Assembly: GCF_021730395.1 (NCBI RefSeq)
Contig: NC_069367.1
Location: forward strand, 10,414,501 to 10,478,500
Direction of reading: 5' to 3'
Source: Mercenaria mercenaria
Lineage: Eukaryota; Mollusca; Bivalvia; Venerida; Veneridae
DNA length: 64,000 nucleotides
Positions 54,776-64,000 of the stretch are shown one piece after another. A program made the translations under genes and the position numbers. How positions within the stretch are numbered: the first letter of the stretch is position 1; every line of letters starts with the position of its first letter. The notes beneath the pieces are model-generated. The model made no database searches. It saw nothing but the letters and a program-made list of their open reading frames with translations, and was not told the origin of the DNA.

Positions 54776-54995
54776 ACGAGCACACTCATGCTTATACATA
54801 TAAATACATTGTGTGTACTGTTTTAAGTCATCTGGTGGATTTTAATGTTTGTAGTATTGTTTTTTACCGTTTTATATGTCTCTTATAATTCTAAAATTGA
54901 ATGGCCATTTACATATGTTTTAATGTTGTGTTGTATATTTGTATATACTTATTGTTTGTAAATGGAAGAGACTGAAATAAATAAATAAATAAATA

Positions 54996-55437
54996 CTTTG
55001 GTGGCTTATTTTTGCAGTTTTGTTTTCTGGACTGCTGGTGCGCGTTTGAAGAGCCAACACACAAGAATCAGGACCCTAGATAATGTTGGAATAACTTCTG
55101 GCCCAACCCGTTTGTATGTACATCTATTTTATCTAATGCTTGATCAAATGTGATGTTTTAAATAACAGTGTGTGAATACATGTAAAATATAATAAAACAC
55201 GATAAAATACAAAACAAAAATTCACGTCAGTACGAAAAATACTCTTTGTTTCTTTATTGTTCTGTGGGCGCATTTAATGGGCTCAAAAATGCTAGATAAG
55301 CGCTCTGATATGACGAACGAAGTACGACATTGCACCAATCGGCCACAATACACAATGGCTATTGTAATGGATTTAAATTCATGAATTTCAAAATTTACTT
55401 AGAAAATAAATATTTGCATTTTACTTGTTTGTTAGGA
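54996..55437. other. non-coding stretch between LINE and foldback element
   Basis: Nothing recognised. Confidence 0.35.
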
Positions 55438-57130
55438 TTACATTTTGTGGATTGACACGACCACAAATGAACCCTTACGGAAATATTATAGTTTGCCGCG
55501 AACACTTGCTGCGATCATGCCGCGAATATCCGGCGAACATGCCGCGAACACTTTTAATAAATTTGTATAATTGTTCGCGGGATGTTCGTTTGGTGTTCAC
55601 TTTTCACATGCAAATTAGTTTTGCCGCGAACAAGTTGCCGCGAACTTCCCGCGAACAAGTAGCTGTGAACTTCCCGCGAATAAGTTGCTGTGATCATCCC
55701 GCGAACTAGTTGCTGCGAACATCCTGCGAACTAGTCAATGTCTGAACTTTTTCATATCATGTTTGGGGCATTTTAAACAAAGTTTTAATGATAAAATATG
55801 TTTGAATTTTAACTGTTACTTGTCATTTCAATAACAGTGTCTGAGTGCATGTATTAATTTCATCCCAATGTTTTTTTCTTCATACTGCTTATAAGTTATA
55901 TGTATCACTACAAATCTGTCATAGTTTTACATGTTAATTATTAGACTTATGAAGCTTAGAAATTGTCAAAATAAGCTAGTTTTGTATTTCTTTTTAGATA
56001 ATCTGATACAGCTCTGCAAAAGGTTAAGCATATCTATTTCATTTTCAACATTCCTTATGTTTATTGAGATTAATGAGTATAGATATTAAACAATATCTGT
56101 AAGGTCACAGTATGAGTCTGATAAGTTAATTACAACCAGATATTCTGGACATGGTTAGAAGGAAATCTGTGTGCATTACAGACAGTTTTCATAAGTGATT
56201 CTTAGAGGCTGATAGGAATACATACTTTTTTTGTGGTAAGTCAGAAAAATTATGTTTAATATCTATACTCATAAATCTCAATAAACATAAGGAATGTTGA
56301 AAATGAAATAGATATGCTTAACCTTTTGCAGAGCTGTATCAGATTATCTAAAAAGAAATACAAAACTAGCTTATTTTGACAATTTCTAAGCTTCATAAGT
56401 CTAATAATTAACATGTAAAACTATGACAGATTTGTAGTGATACATATAACTTATAAGCAGTATGAAGAAAAAAACATTGGGATGAAATTAATACATGCAC
56501 TCAGACACTGTTATTGAAATGACAAGTAACAGTTAAAATTCAAACATATTTTATCATTAAAACTTTGTTTAAAATGCCCCAAATATGATATGAAAAAGTT
56601 CAGACATTGACAATTTGAATTTGTTACAACCTCAGTGTTCAAGTTTATTCAATAAATTTAGATCCCTGATTCCTATCAATTTATTTGTTTTTGCACTTTT
56701 TCTGTACATGCTTTTTTGTACACAATTTCTGTTGTGATGGTTTTCAGCTAGTTCGCGGCATGTTCGCAGCAACTAGTTCGCAGGATGTTCGCAGCAACTA
56801 GTTCGCGGGATGATCACAGCAACTTATTCGCGGGAAGTTCACAGCTACTTGTTCGCGGGAAGTTCGCGGCAAAACTAATTTGCATGTGAAAAGTGAACAC
56901 CAAACGAACATCCCGCGAACAAATATACAAATTTATTAAAAGTTAAAAACATTGGTTTTCCTGCGAATATCCCGCGAACTAGTATCAAACAAATCGCGGC
57001 ATGATCGCGGTAGCAGCGAATATCCCGCGAATACTTCCTGCGAATAGGTATGTTCGCGGCATATTCGCAGCATGTTCGCGGCATGTTCGCAGCTTCTTGA
57101 CCATTTCGTAAGGGAATCCACAAAAATGTG
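55438..57130. mobile_element. foldback element with CCGCGAAC arrays
   Basis: A long inverted repeat. The left arm is ~55,438-56,092 and the right arm ~56,250-57,130, around a ~150-bp spacer. The inner ~360 bp of each arm is nearly identical. The outer part of each arm (55,490-55,740; 56,746-57,085) is crowded with CCGCGAAC/GTTCGCGG and variants (TGCTGCGAAC, CCCGCGAAT) at roughly 15-bp spacing. The right arm has ~135 bp (56,611-56,745) that the left lacks. Frames crossing it in both directions are artefacts. Confidence 0.75.
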
Positions 57131-57145
57131 CGACCCACCTGTACA

Positions 57146-58074
57146 CTGTTTATACACTCCTCAATCAATTTTGACATGCATTGATGGTTCCGTGCTTGCT
57201 TATGTGCGAATAATTTTATTACTGTGAAGTAGGCATTCATTTATCTTTGCTAAGTTTAACAGTTTAATTCTAGTTTCGTCTTGTTTTTTCCCTTTTGATG
57301 ATACATGGTTAAAATACCCAATAAGCAAGATAGTTTTCAGAGAAATGTGCAGACTGCTTTGCATTATGTCAACATTTTTATTATAAAACTTGAATTCGTG
57401 GTTAGAAAATTTCCCTTTTAAATTTTTTGTTCAAAAAATTAAAACTTCTATCCCGTAGAGCTTTTCGCTGACGAATTACCATTTTTCGATAGTATTAGAC
57501 TTTGTACTTGTGTAACTTGAAATAGTGTAATCACTTCCCATCTAATAACAGGCATAAATGTTGATTGGAAAATAAAACCGAGCTACTGGCCGCATGCGAA
57601 ATAGGTACTGTTTTAACTGTTCTGACAGTTTGTAGTATTTCAATTAATTAAACGCAAAATGCATTTTTATCTAATTTGATTCTTTTTTGGCTCTACAAAC
57701 CGGTCAAACTATTTATGTAAAATATCATAAATGACGCTTCAAGAGTGAGCCTTAGTAGTTGGGATGGTCAAAGTGAGATGTCGGAATGACACTTCACTAT
57801 AAAAGATCTTGATATTAACCATTCTCTACATGATCAAGACATGCTTACTTTAACCTTTTTATCTTATTTTTTTGACAATATCATTTCAAACATGTTGTAA
57901 AGTTGGTTGTACGAATGTCTGACCCGTTTCACTCTAATCACGGCAGAACATGACCGTATAAAGGCGATTAACATCGAAACAAAATCGCTGGACCAACTCT
58001 TCAGAGTTAGACATGTTACCAACTTATGTGCTTAATAAATCATATCCTGTTATGTTTCTCTTTGTAAGCATGTA
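57146..58074. other. AT-rich non-coding stretch
   Basis: Nothing recognised. Confidence 0.35.
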
Positions 58075-58280
58075 TATTTCCATCAAATTGGAAACAGGCG
58101 AATAAAGTTATTAGACCTCTTTCAAAGAAAGTTGGACTTGAACCGGAATTTGAAAATTATAGACCAGTAAGTGCAATTTTACCATTTCTTTTTAAGTTCA
58201 TCCAGAAAGCTGTTCTCTTTAGACTTTTATATTCATATAAATAAATTGATCTCATTCCAATGGACCAACTCGCCTATGCC
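58075..58280 (+). pseudogene. LINE reverse transcriptase fragment
   Basis: Plus-strand reading gives FPSNWKQANKVI-like, then RPLSKKVGLEPEFENYRPVS, LPFLFKFIQKAVLFRL, LIPMDQLAY, with a stop and at least one frameshift. It matches the 'P..WK.A.V.PLLKK.GL...NYRPVSNL.FLSK..EK' start of a LINE RT domain. About 200 bp, isolated and old. Confidence 0.65.
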
Positions 58281-58654
58281 ATCGGCATTATCTATTATTT
58301 ATTTTTCTTGTTTTACTCCAAAGTGGGTATAAATTATGTGACGAGGCTTTAATTTGGGTTGGTTCCTGTCATAGAACATGCAGCTGCCGAGTGAGAGTAT
58401 TTAGCCTTATGATGTTAACGTTTGTTTAAATGTTGTTGTTCCTCAAGATGCTTGGGTCACTCGTTTAAGAGACATACTATTTGAGTTGTTTAAGATCATG
58501 ACATCTCATATTAAGAGACTATTTGTGTTTTAAGAATCTCTTAGTGCACACTGCACTGTATAAACCTTATATTGTATCCATATGTGAAGTATTTGTGTCA
58601 TATTGTCACATCAGTGCAAAATTGACACAAAGCAACTTTTAACTACCTCTTGAC
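58281..58654. other. unassigned stretch
   Basis: No gene or repeat recognised between the RT fragment and the SINE. Confidence 0.35.
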
Positions 58655-58945
58655 ACCTGTCCGCTAAGCTCAATATATAGAATGCAGATCTACGGATCGC
58701 GGGGTCGCGAGTTCGATCCAAGGGCGAGGCATTTTCTCCGTGACGATTTGATAGAAGACATTGTGTCAGAAAATCATTTGTCTTCTACCTCTGATTCATG
58801 TGAGGAAATTGGCAGTTACTTGTGAAGAACCTATTTGTACTGGTACATTATCCAGGAACACTGGTTACGTTAACTGCCCACCGTTACATAGTTAAAAATA
58901 CTGTTGAAAAACGGCGTTACAAACGGAAACAAAACAAACACATTT
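58655..58945 (+). mobile_element. V-SINE (RUDI-like)
   Basis: The tRNA-like head has a B-box GCGAGTTCGATCC (58,708-58,720). The body includes CATGTGAGGAAATTGGCAGT-like sequence and a CAGGAACACTGGTTACG segment. The 3' domain GTTAACTGCCCACCGTTACA and CTGTTGAAAAACGGCGTTAC is characteristic of molluscan RUDI/V-SINEs, followed by an AAAC-rich tail. Confidence 0.75.
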
Positions 58946-59520
58946 ACCCTTTCCACTGAGGGTACAATATCATATATATGTGAATTTCTAGCCGACTGTA
59001 TGGTACATCTGATATATTTGTAAAGTTATTAGATCCCTAAAATTTTCATTATATCAAAATTAAATAAATTGAAAAGAGGACAAACAAACATATGTATGCA
59101 ACCTGTTTAATATGTTGAACATAGCAGTATAAATATTCAATCAGAGGTTAGAACCTAGGACGTTTTTGCCCTAGGAAATGAAAGCATGTCCTCTGACCAT
59201 AAAAAGCGACTTACTGAAGTATATCATTGCAATGATATAAATGTGTTCTTTTTGTTAATAATTCTTTTCATTGTAAATACGTGTTTTGTTTTTCCAAGAG
59301 TTCTCTTATCATTGTTCACAACCTTTAACCATTTTAAAGAATTAACATCCTGATTACTGATCTGTTTATACAAAATACAAATACTAATTCTGATGAAATT
59401 TATATGAAGTTTTATCCTATAACAGCAACATTTGTTATATAATGCATCAGCTCCTGGTTTCTCTTTTCTTTACGTGAACAAAACATACATGCTACAAATC
59501 TATAGAATGATAATGATAAA
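58946..59520. other. AT-rich non-coding stretch
   Basis: Nothing recognised. Confidence 0.35.
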
Positions 59521-59757
59521 TGAGCCGCGCCATGAGAAAACCAACTTAGTGGGTTTGAGACCAGCATGGATCCAGACCAGCCTGCGCATCCGCGCAGTCT
59601 GGTCAGGCTCCATGCTGTTCGCTTTTAATGCCTATTGGTATTGGAGAAACTGTTAGCGAACAGCATGGATCCTGACCAGACTGCGCGGATGCGCAGGCTG
59701 GTCTGGATCCATGCTGGTCGCACACCCACTATGTTGGTTTTGTCATGGCACAGCTCA
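59521..59757. mobile_element. near-palindromic MITE, copy 2
   Basis: Same family as 10,935-11,171: starts GAGCCGCGCCATGAGAAAACC and ends with the complement (GGCACAGCTCA), 237 bp. Confidence 0.85.
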
Positions 59758-59777
59758 AATAATGAACATTGTTAAGT

Positions 59778-59798
59778 TCATCCAACTTCCTCTTCATC
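59778..59798 (-). CDS. possible tiny last exon of the Ly6-type gene
   Basis: Acceptor TTTTTCCAG on the minus strand, then DEEEVG and a stop. Alternatively the previous exon simply reads through to a stop at 60,378-60,380 (ending IIVGQ). Both are open; transcript data would decide. Confidence 0.3.
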   Translation of the reverse strand, partial: DEEEVG

Positions 59799-62700
59799 CT
59801 GGAAAAACACAAAAACACAATAAAATGTATTAAAATAATAATATAAAGTAACATATTTAGTACAAAAGTTTGCTTGGAATCTTTGCTTTCTAATAAGCTG
59901 CTGGTCAGTTATGAATTACAAAATTACTCAAGACAAAAATGTCCTTGCTGTTTTTTTTTTGTGTTGGTATTTACAGTGGATTTCACTCATTGCTTGTCTG
60001 AACTAACTGTTTTTAATATTACGATATGAACAATGCGGCATCAAGGGGGTTTAAACAGATTTTAAAGAACATTTCTATCTGTTGTAATTCTACAGTGGTA
60101 TTTTACATGATATCAATGATCATAGGGTATTGATGTCTGGGGGCCAGCCTAAAAACTATGAACAATCTTGAAATCAACCATTAGTAATTATTTTACATCC
60201 TGATATCTCTACACTAAAATATCACTAGTAAGTCCGGTATCTATATAGCTAACAGAGGTTTTATATTTTGAAGAAGCAACTTGCAGAAGGTATTTCTGTA
60301 TAATGCATAATCTTTCAGTTTTGCGCCACTGTATCACCAATTGGTAATAAAAGTGACCAAGACCAATATTGCAAACATTACTGACCTACTATGATAGGTT
60401 GTCCATGCCCTGATCCCATTGTGCAATTCAAATTACAATAGTCCATACTGCAACAGGCTTGGCAAGTGGGAGTTGAACGTGGCAACACATGCACAGAACG
60501 TTGTATTGGACTGCACTAAACGGAGTAGGAAATTTGTAAAACAAATGTTAGAACATTATGCATACATATACGCATGAACAAATGAAAAGAAATGTACGTA
60601 AAACAGAAATGTCACATGACCTAAAATACAGTTTACGTCATAGGTAATTAAAATAATTTGAGCCGTGCCATGAGAAAACCAACATAGTGGGTTTGCGACC
60701 AGCATGGATCCAGACCAGCCTGCGCATCCGCGCAGTCTGGTCAGGATCCATGCTGTTCGCTAAAGGTTTCTCTAATTGCAGTAGGCTATAAAAGCGAACA
60801 GCATGGATCCTGACCAGACTGCGCGGATGCGCAGGCTGGTCTGGATCCATGCTGGTCGCAAACCCACTATGTTGGTTTTCTCATGGCACGGCTCATTTAT
60901 TTCTGTTCTTAGTGATAGACTTTAAGTCTTGTAGCAAGTCATGGACAATTACATAACTCCATAATAAGATAAGTTAAAACAGTTATTAAAAGAATACCAT
61001 TTACAAAATTACCGATGCATGGGCGCAACCCATTCTGAAATTAGAATGCGTTCCCCATCTAGTTTCTTCTATGCTGCAAACCTGAAAGTATTAAGACAGA
61101 TTTATTATACTGAATTTTTATTCTAATAATTGTCGATATTTACTGTAATATGACATACAAAGAAAATCAATCGATTACCTTACCTAGAATGTTTATGTTC
61201 TGGTTTAAATATGCGTATTCTCTAAACTGGCGTAAATTGGTAAGGTATAGGCATAGCGTCGGGGGTGTGCCTTACACTCTCCCGCAGGTGGGGGATTGAG
61301 ATGGGGAAATAGAGTATGACATGAAAGAACAGATTCTTGCACGTTGTTTTTTTATATTAAAGAGAAAAATACCTTTTCACTTTTTATGTTGTAGGAAATT
61401 ACATATAAAATAGCCAGGAAACGTACGTAATAGAACGTAGGTATGAAAACTTTTCTGGGGAGCCATGCAACTAATCTTCGCCAACCGGCATATCGCCCAT
61501 TTTCGACAATTGAAAAAAATCAAAAAAAAAGAAAAAAAAAAAATCAAAAAAAAAAAATCAATGAATAGAACTTGAAGGCAAGGCAGGTGAAGTGTAACAT
61601 GAAATGAAGATTCAGAGAGTTGTTCTGCACACATTTGATAGCAATATAGTCTACTTGAACTGCGATAGAGGTAAACAGTAAATCCTATCTTAGCGGCCAC
61701 CTGTATTAAGCAGCCACTTGCCTTAAGTGACCTATTAACAAACTTCCTAAAATGACTTTTTTTTTCTAATTTCATCATGACTAAAGCAACCACCTGTCTT
61801 AAGCAGCCACTTTGTGTCGCTCCCTTGGCTGGCTGCTTAAGGCATGTTGGCTGCAATCTCATTCAACTTAGTTTGCTAAAGAGTGAGAACGAAGAAACTC
61901 TATTGTTCCGAATGAAAAGTTCTAAGCTATTCCTTTTGATATTTGGGCAACACATTGCATAACTGGCTCTGATATTACAAGAAGATTACTTTCAAAAAGG
62001 AAGTTCAAAGTCAAAGTATTTTGACGGGAAACTTATGATGGTAATTTCCGTGGTATAAAAGTAGCCAAATGATATTGCAACTTATGCCTATATTATGTAT
62101 ACGAATTAATAACACCCCAGCAATTAAAAAAGTAAGAAGACTTACTTTTCAGCAATATACATTTTCAATATACATTTTATATATATTTATACGCAATATA
62201 CATTTTCAAAGTTGTTTCAATGGATCATTTTCTATAGTATTTTAGACATTTTTTTGCATTTGGCAGTATTTCGATTACGATGTAAGTGTGTGTGATTACA
62301 TGACCTGACATCTTAATACAATAAAAAAAAATTGACAGCTAAACTTAAGTTAGTATTATACTGTATCTGCTAAATATTTTGAAGATTACAGATTACTCAA
62401 AATATTTAAAGACGTGTCTGAATCATAAAATGATATCAAAATATCTTAATCTGGCAACCATATATTGTAACAGTGGTAAAATATTTGTTGATGATTACGA
62501 TGATATAAACCAGTTCAGTAATATTTACATTTGATCAGGTTGTCTGGTGACACAAAAATGCGCGTCATCTGCAGTAGTTTTTACTATATGAATGACAATT
62601 TTGAAATATTTACTAGACTGTAGGAGACCGGATTATGTTACCAAAGATCTTAAATCCATATTCATGAACATAATATCATATATTTTGACAGTATCCCAGA

Positions 62701-64000
62701 GTTTTAAATATGCATATGCAACAAAATGTTTTATCACTCCCTGTTCAAATAAACTTCATAAAAAGTGGAACATCTTAACTTAACGATTGAAGCCTTGAGA
62801 TTTGATATTTCTTCAAGGATGTTTTCGTAACAAGGAGACCGAAAATAAATGCAATCTAAGGTATTTGCACAATGATTATGGGGGTAGTAGGGGTTAGGCG
62901 GTAGCCTCCAGTGTTATAAACAAATTTTCAATTTTAATAATCTAATTCTAGTTTATGTATGTGGTATTAAAGTCTAAACAGGTCTGTTTAGTGTGTATGG
63001 AGTCCTCTAAACATTGTTACACAAACAAGGCCATACCATAGTAATGTAACAACATGAAGTATTTTATGAAAATATTTCATGATACCGCAATCATAATATC
63101 AACTATATCAAGCGTGATTATTATCAAGATGTCTAACGGCATTACATATCAATATTGTTTACAGAATATGCGGAAACAGTGATTCTACCCTCGTATCTTT
63201 TTTGTGATCTGTTTTACTGCTTGTTTCAAATTTTTTGCCTTTTTAATTTTTGGCTTTAACTTCAAATGTTACTCAGCTGTTTATTAGCAGAGTAACTGAG
63301 TTAAGTCAGGCTACGCGTCTTGGAGTGACCTTTAGATTACTGGCGGATATTTTTTGGATGCAGCTGGAAAAATATTGAAAACATAAAATCTTACCGATCT
63401 GATAAGCGCGTACAAACCGCAGTACGATATTAAAAGGAACGCATACTTCACACAGTTTTGACCTCGTAGATCTACGTTACAGTGTATTCCATAATTTATA
63501 TAACATACAGATTCAAAAATAAAGAAATACTAACCAAATCGAGATAAAATTCCACCGGAAAGGCTGGCAATTTCATGATTCAGTTGACGCAAAAGAATAG
63601 ACTGAGACCAAATATAAGGCTGAGGCAGAAAAAAAATCAACCGAGGCAACTGAGGAGGAAAAATCGACCGACGCAAGTGCCTTTCTTGCCTCAGTGGTCG
63701 CTACGGTCATGGTATTCCAAAACCATATTTTCATAGACTGTTGTATATTCTTTTTTATTATATGTTTGAATGGCTGCTTACATATCTATAGCGTTTGGCT
63801 TCTCATTTTGATGAGTATATCAGTAACAATATAAAGATCATTGAAATATCGAAACATTCGTCGTGCTTTGTAAACAATTCAGCATGTTATCAATACCTGT
63901 CCCTGATCGCACAGCATCAGTGTGTCACATTCATCAGGAGAAAACGCATACTCGCAGTCATAGCATAATGGACCGCGCTGATCTCTTGCGGGTAAACCTG
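59778..64000 (-). CDS. Ly6/uPAR-type three-finger protein gene, 3' part
   Basis: Minus-strand exons at 63,897-~63,997, 61,013-61,081, 60,390-60,515 and possibly 59,778-59,798, all joined in phase 0. The encoded domain has the three-finger cysteine pattern: LCYDCEYAFSPDEC, LMLCDQG, VCSIEE, MGCAHAS, CSPIQ, TCQACCSMDYCNLNC. These are usually secreted or GPI-anchored receptors and modulators. The first intron before the visible domain would be phase 1, typical of Ly6 genes with a separate signal-peptide exon, here beyond the window edge. Introns contain MITE copy 3. Confidence 0.7.
60390..60515 (-). CDS. Ly6-type exon with the CC...C...N.C finger
   Basis: Acceptor CCGTTTAG on the minus strand, 42 codons in phase 0 to a GTAGGT donor: CSPIQRSVHVLPRSTPTCQA, CCSMDYCNLNCT, then a Gly-rich end. 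CCxxDxCNxxC is the diagnostic end of a three-finger domain. If the donor is not used, the frame stops at 60,378. Confidence 0.72.
60660..60895. mobile_element. near-palindromic MITE, copy 3, inside a Ly6 intron
   Basis: Same family as copies 1 and 2: starts TGAGCCGTGCCATGAG and ends CATGGCACGGCTCA. Arms CAACATAGTGGGTTTGCGACC are almost identical to copy 2. Confidence 0.88.
61013..61081 (-). CDS. Ly6-type middle exon (23 codons)
   Basis: Acceptor TACTTTCAG and donor GTAATT on the minus strand; VCSIEETRWGTHSNFRMGCA then HAS, phase 0 at both ends. It supplies the fingers between the CYDC exon and the CCSMDYC exon. Its fit with both neighbours is the main reason to accept it despite being short. 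Confidence 0.7.
61513..61560 (+). repeat. A-rich low-complexity run
   Basis: Poly(A) broken by occasional T, C and G (GAAAAAAATC-type). The long minus frame across 61,377-61,862 (phenylalanine runs) results from it. Confidence 0.85.
61690..61850. repeat. interspersed repeat with TTAAGCAGCCAC motifs
   Basis: GGCCACCTGTATTAAGCAGCC, then CCACCTGTCTTAAGCAGCC, then an inverted GGCTGGCTGCTTAAGGC. A common-looking short bivalve repeat; class unknown. Confidence 0.45.
61860..63896. other. large Ly6 intron, AT-rich
   Basis: No exon, RNA or transposon recognised. Around 63,600-63,700 there are short GAGGCA/CTGAGG repeats of no clear kind. Confidence 0.4.
63897..64000 (-). CDS. Ly6-type exon, first cysteine finger, at the window edge
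   Basis: Minus strand, donor GTATTG at 63,896. It reads LPARDQRGPLCYDCEYAFSP, then DECDTLMLCDQGQ. A CAG sits at 63,998-64,000, so the exon may start at 63,997 (phase 1 acceptor). CxxC...C...C opens a Ly6/uPAR finger. Confidence 0.7.

Larger units (their letters stand above)
49655..54995 (+). mobile_element. LINE (non-LTR retrotransposon), endonuclease-deleted
   Basis: ORF1 remnants (49,655-50,870), ORF2 (50,907-54,020), a 3' UTR and a terminal (AAAT)n tail at about 54,977-54,995. A 5' UTR probably extends upstream (perhaps to ~49,200), but its edge is not visible. The APE-type endonuclease, RT with YADD and simple-repeat tail suggest the CR1/L2/Jockey group; the clade is not settled. It cannot be autonomous because the first half of its endonuclease is missing. 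Confidence 0.85.

Noticed and set aside
55425-57240. Frames of 73-121 codons on both strands with REHLLRSCREYPANMPRT-like runs
   Set aside because: They read the CCGCGAAC array of the foldback element; the same array gives open frames in both directions.
61377-61862. 161-codon minus-strand frame
   Set aside because: Phenylalanine/isoleucine runs come from an A-rich low-complexity tract and an interspersed repeat.

Overview
The window looks like a piece of a bivalve mollusc nuclear genome, probably a heterodont (clam-like) species. It is AT-rich, the host genes have short exons with GT-AG introns, and the repeats are of types common in bivalves: V-SINE/RUDI-like SINEs, tandem-core elements with terminal hairpins, and short palindromic MITEs. 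Family and species calls rest on recalled family features, with no database search.

Host genes. (1) Positions 5,626-18,761 (+) hold the last ten exons of a class VII unconventional myosin. They encode the C-terminal FERM part of the second MyTH4-FERM module, with splice phases that agree throughout and a stop at 18,759-18,761. (2) Positions 44,089-45,267 (-) hold a Mab-21/cGAS-like nucleotidyltransferase (cGLR) frame that keeps its acidic catalytic residues. (3) Positions 59,778-64,000 (-) hold the 3' part of a Ly6/uPAR three-finger protein gene, spread over small exons that ORF prediction misses.

Mobile DNA makes up most of the rest. A Polinton/Maverick of about 16.5 kb lies at 21,790-38,314. 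It has ~400-bp terminal inverted repeats, 8-bp flanking direct repeats and a ~600-bp DNA transposon nested in its left terminal repeat. Its parts are a PLA2-like protein, integrase with chromodomain, a two-TM protein, a NUMOD1-like protein, protein-primed PolB, adenovirus-type protease, membrane-active capsid-type proteins, DJR major capsid, penton-like protein, a coiled-coil protein, packaging ATPase and a fibre-like region. It is a fossil with a handful of breaks. Twelve of its gene starts carry a TATATA-like motif within a few bases of the ATG, on both strands, the most interesting regulatory signal in the window. A LINE lies at ~49,650-54,995 (+) and has lost half of its endonuclease. Older LINE pieces lie at ~15,600-17,030 (-) and ~58,075-58,280 (+).

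Smaller repeats include a hAT-type MITE with a perfect 8-bp duplication in a myosin intron, a Tc1/mariner-like MITE, four copies or pieces of one near-palindromic MITE (one of which has grown a 25-bp minisatellite in its middle), a four-copy 212-bp array whose unit matches the end of a MITE at 41.7-42.6 kb, a 1.7-kb foldback element packed with CCGCGAAC motifs, and a ten-copy 145-bp tandem-core element. The stretches between are AT-rich and show no recognisable genes.
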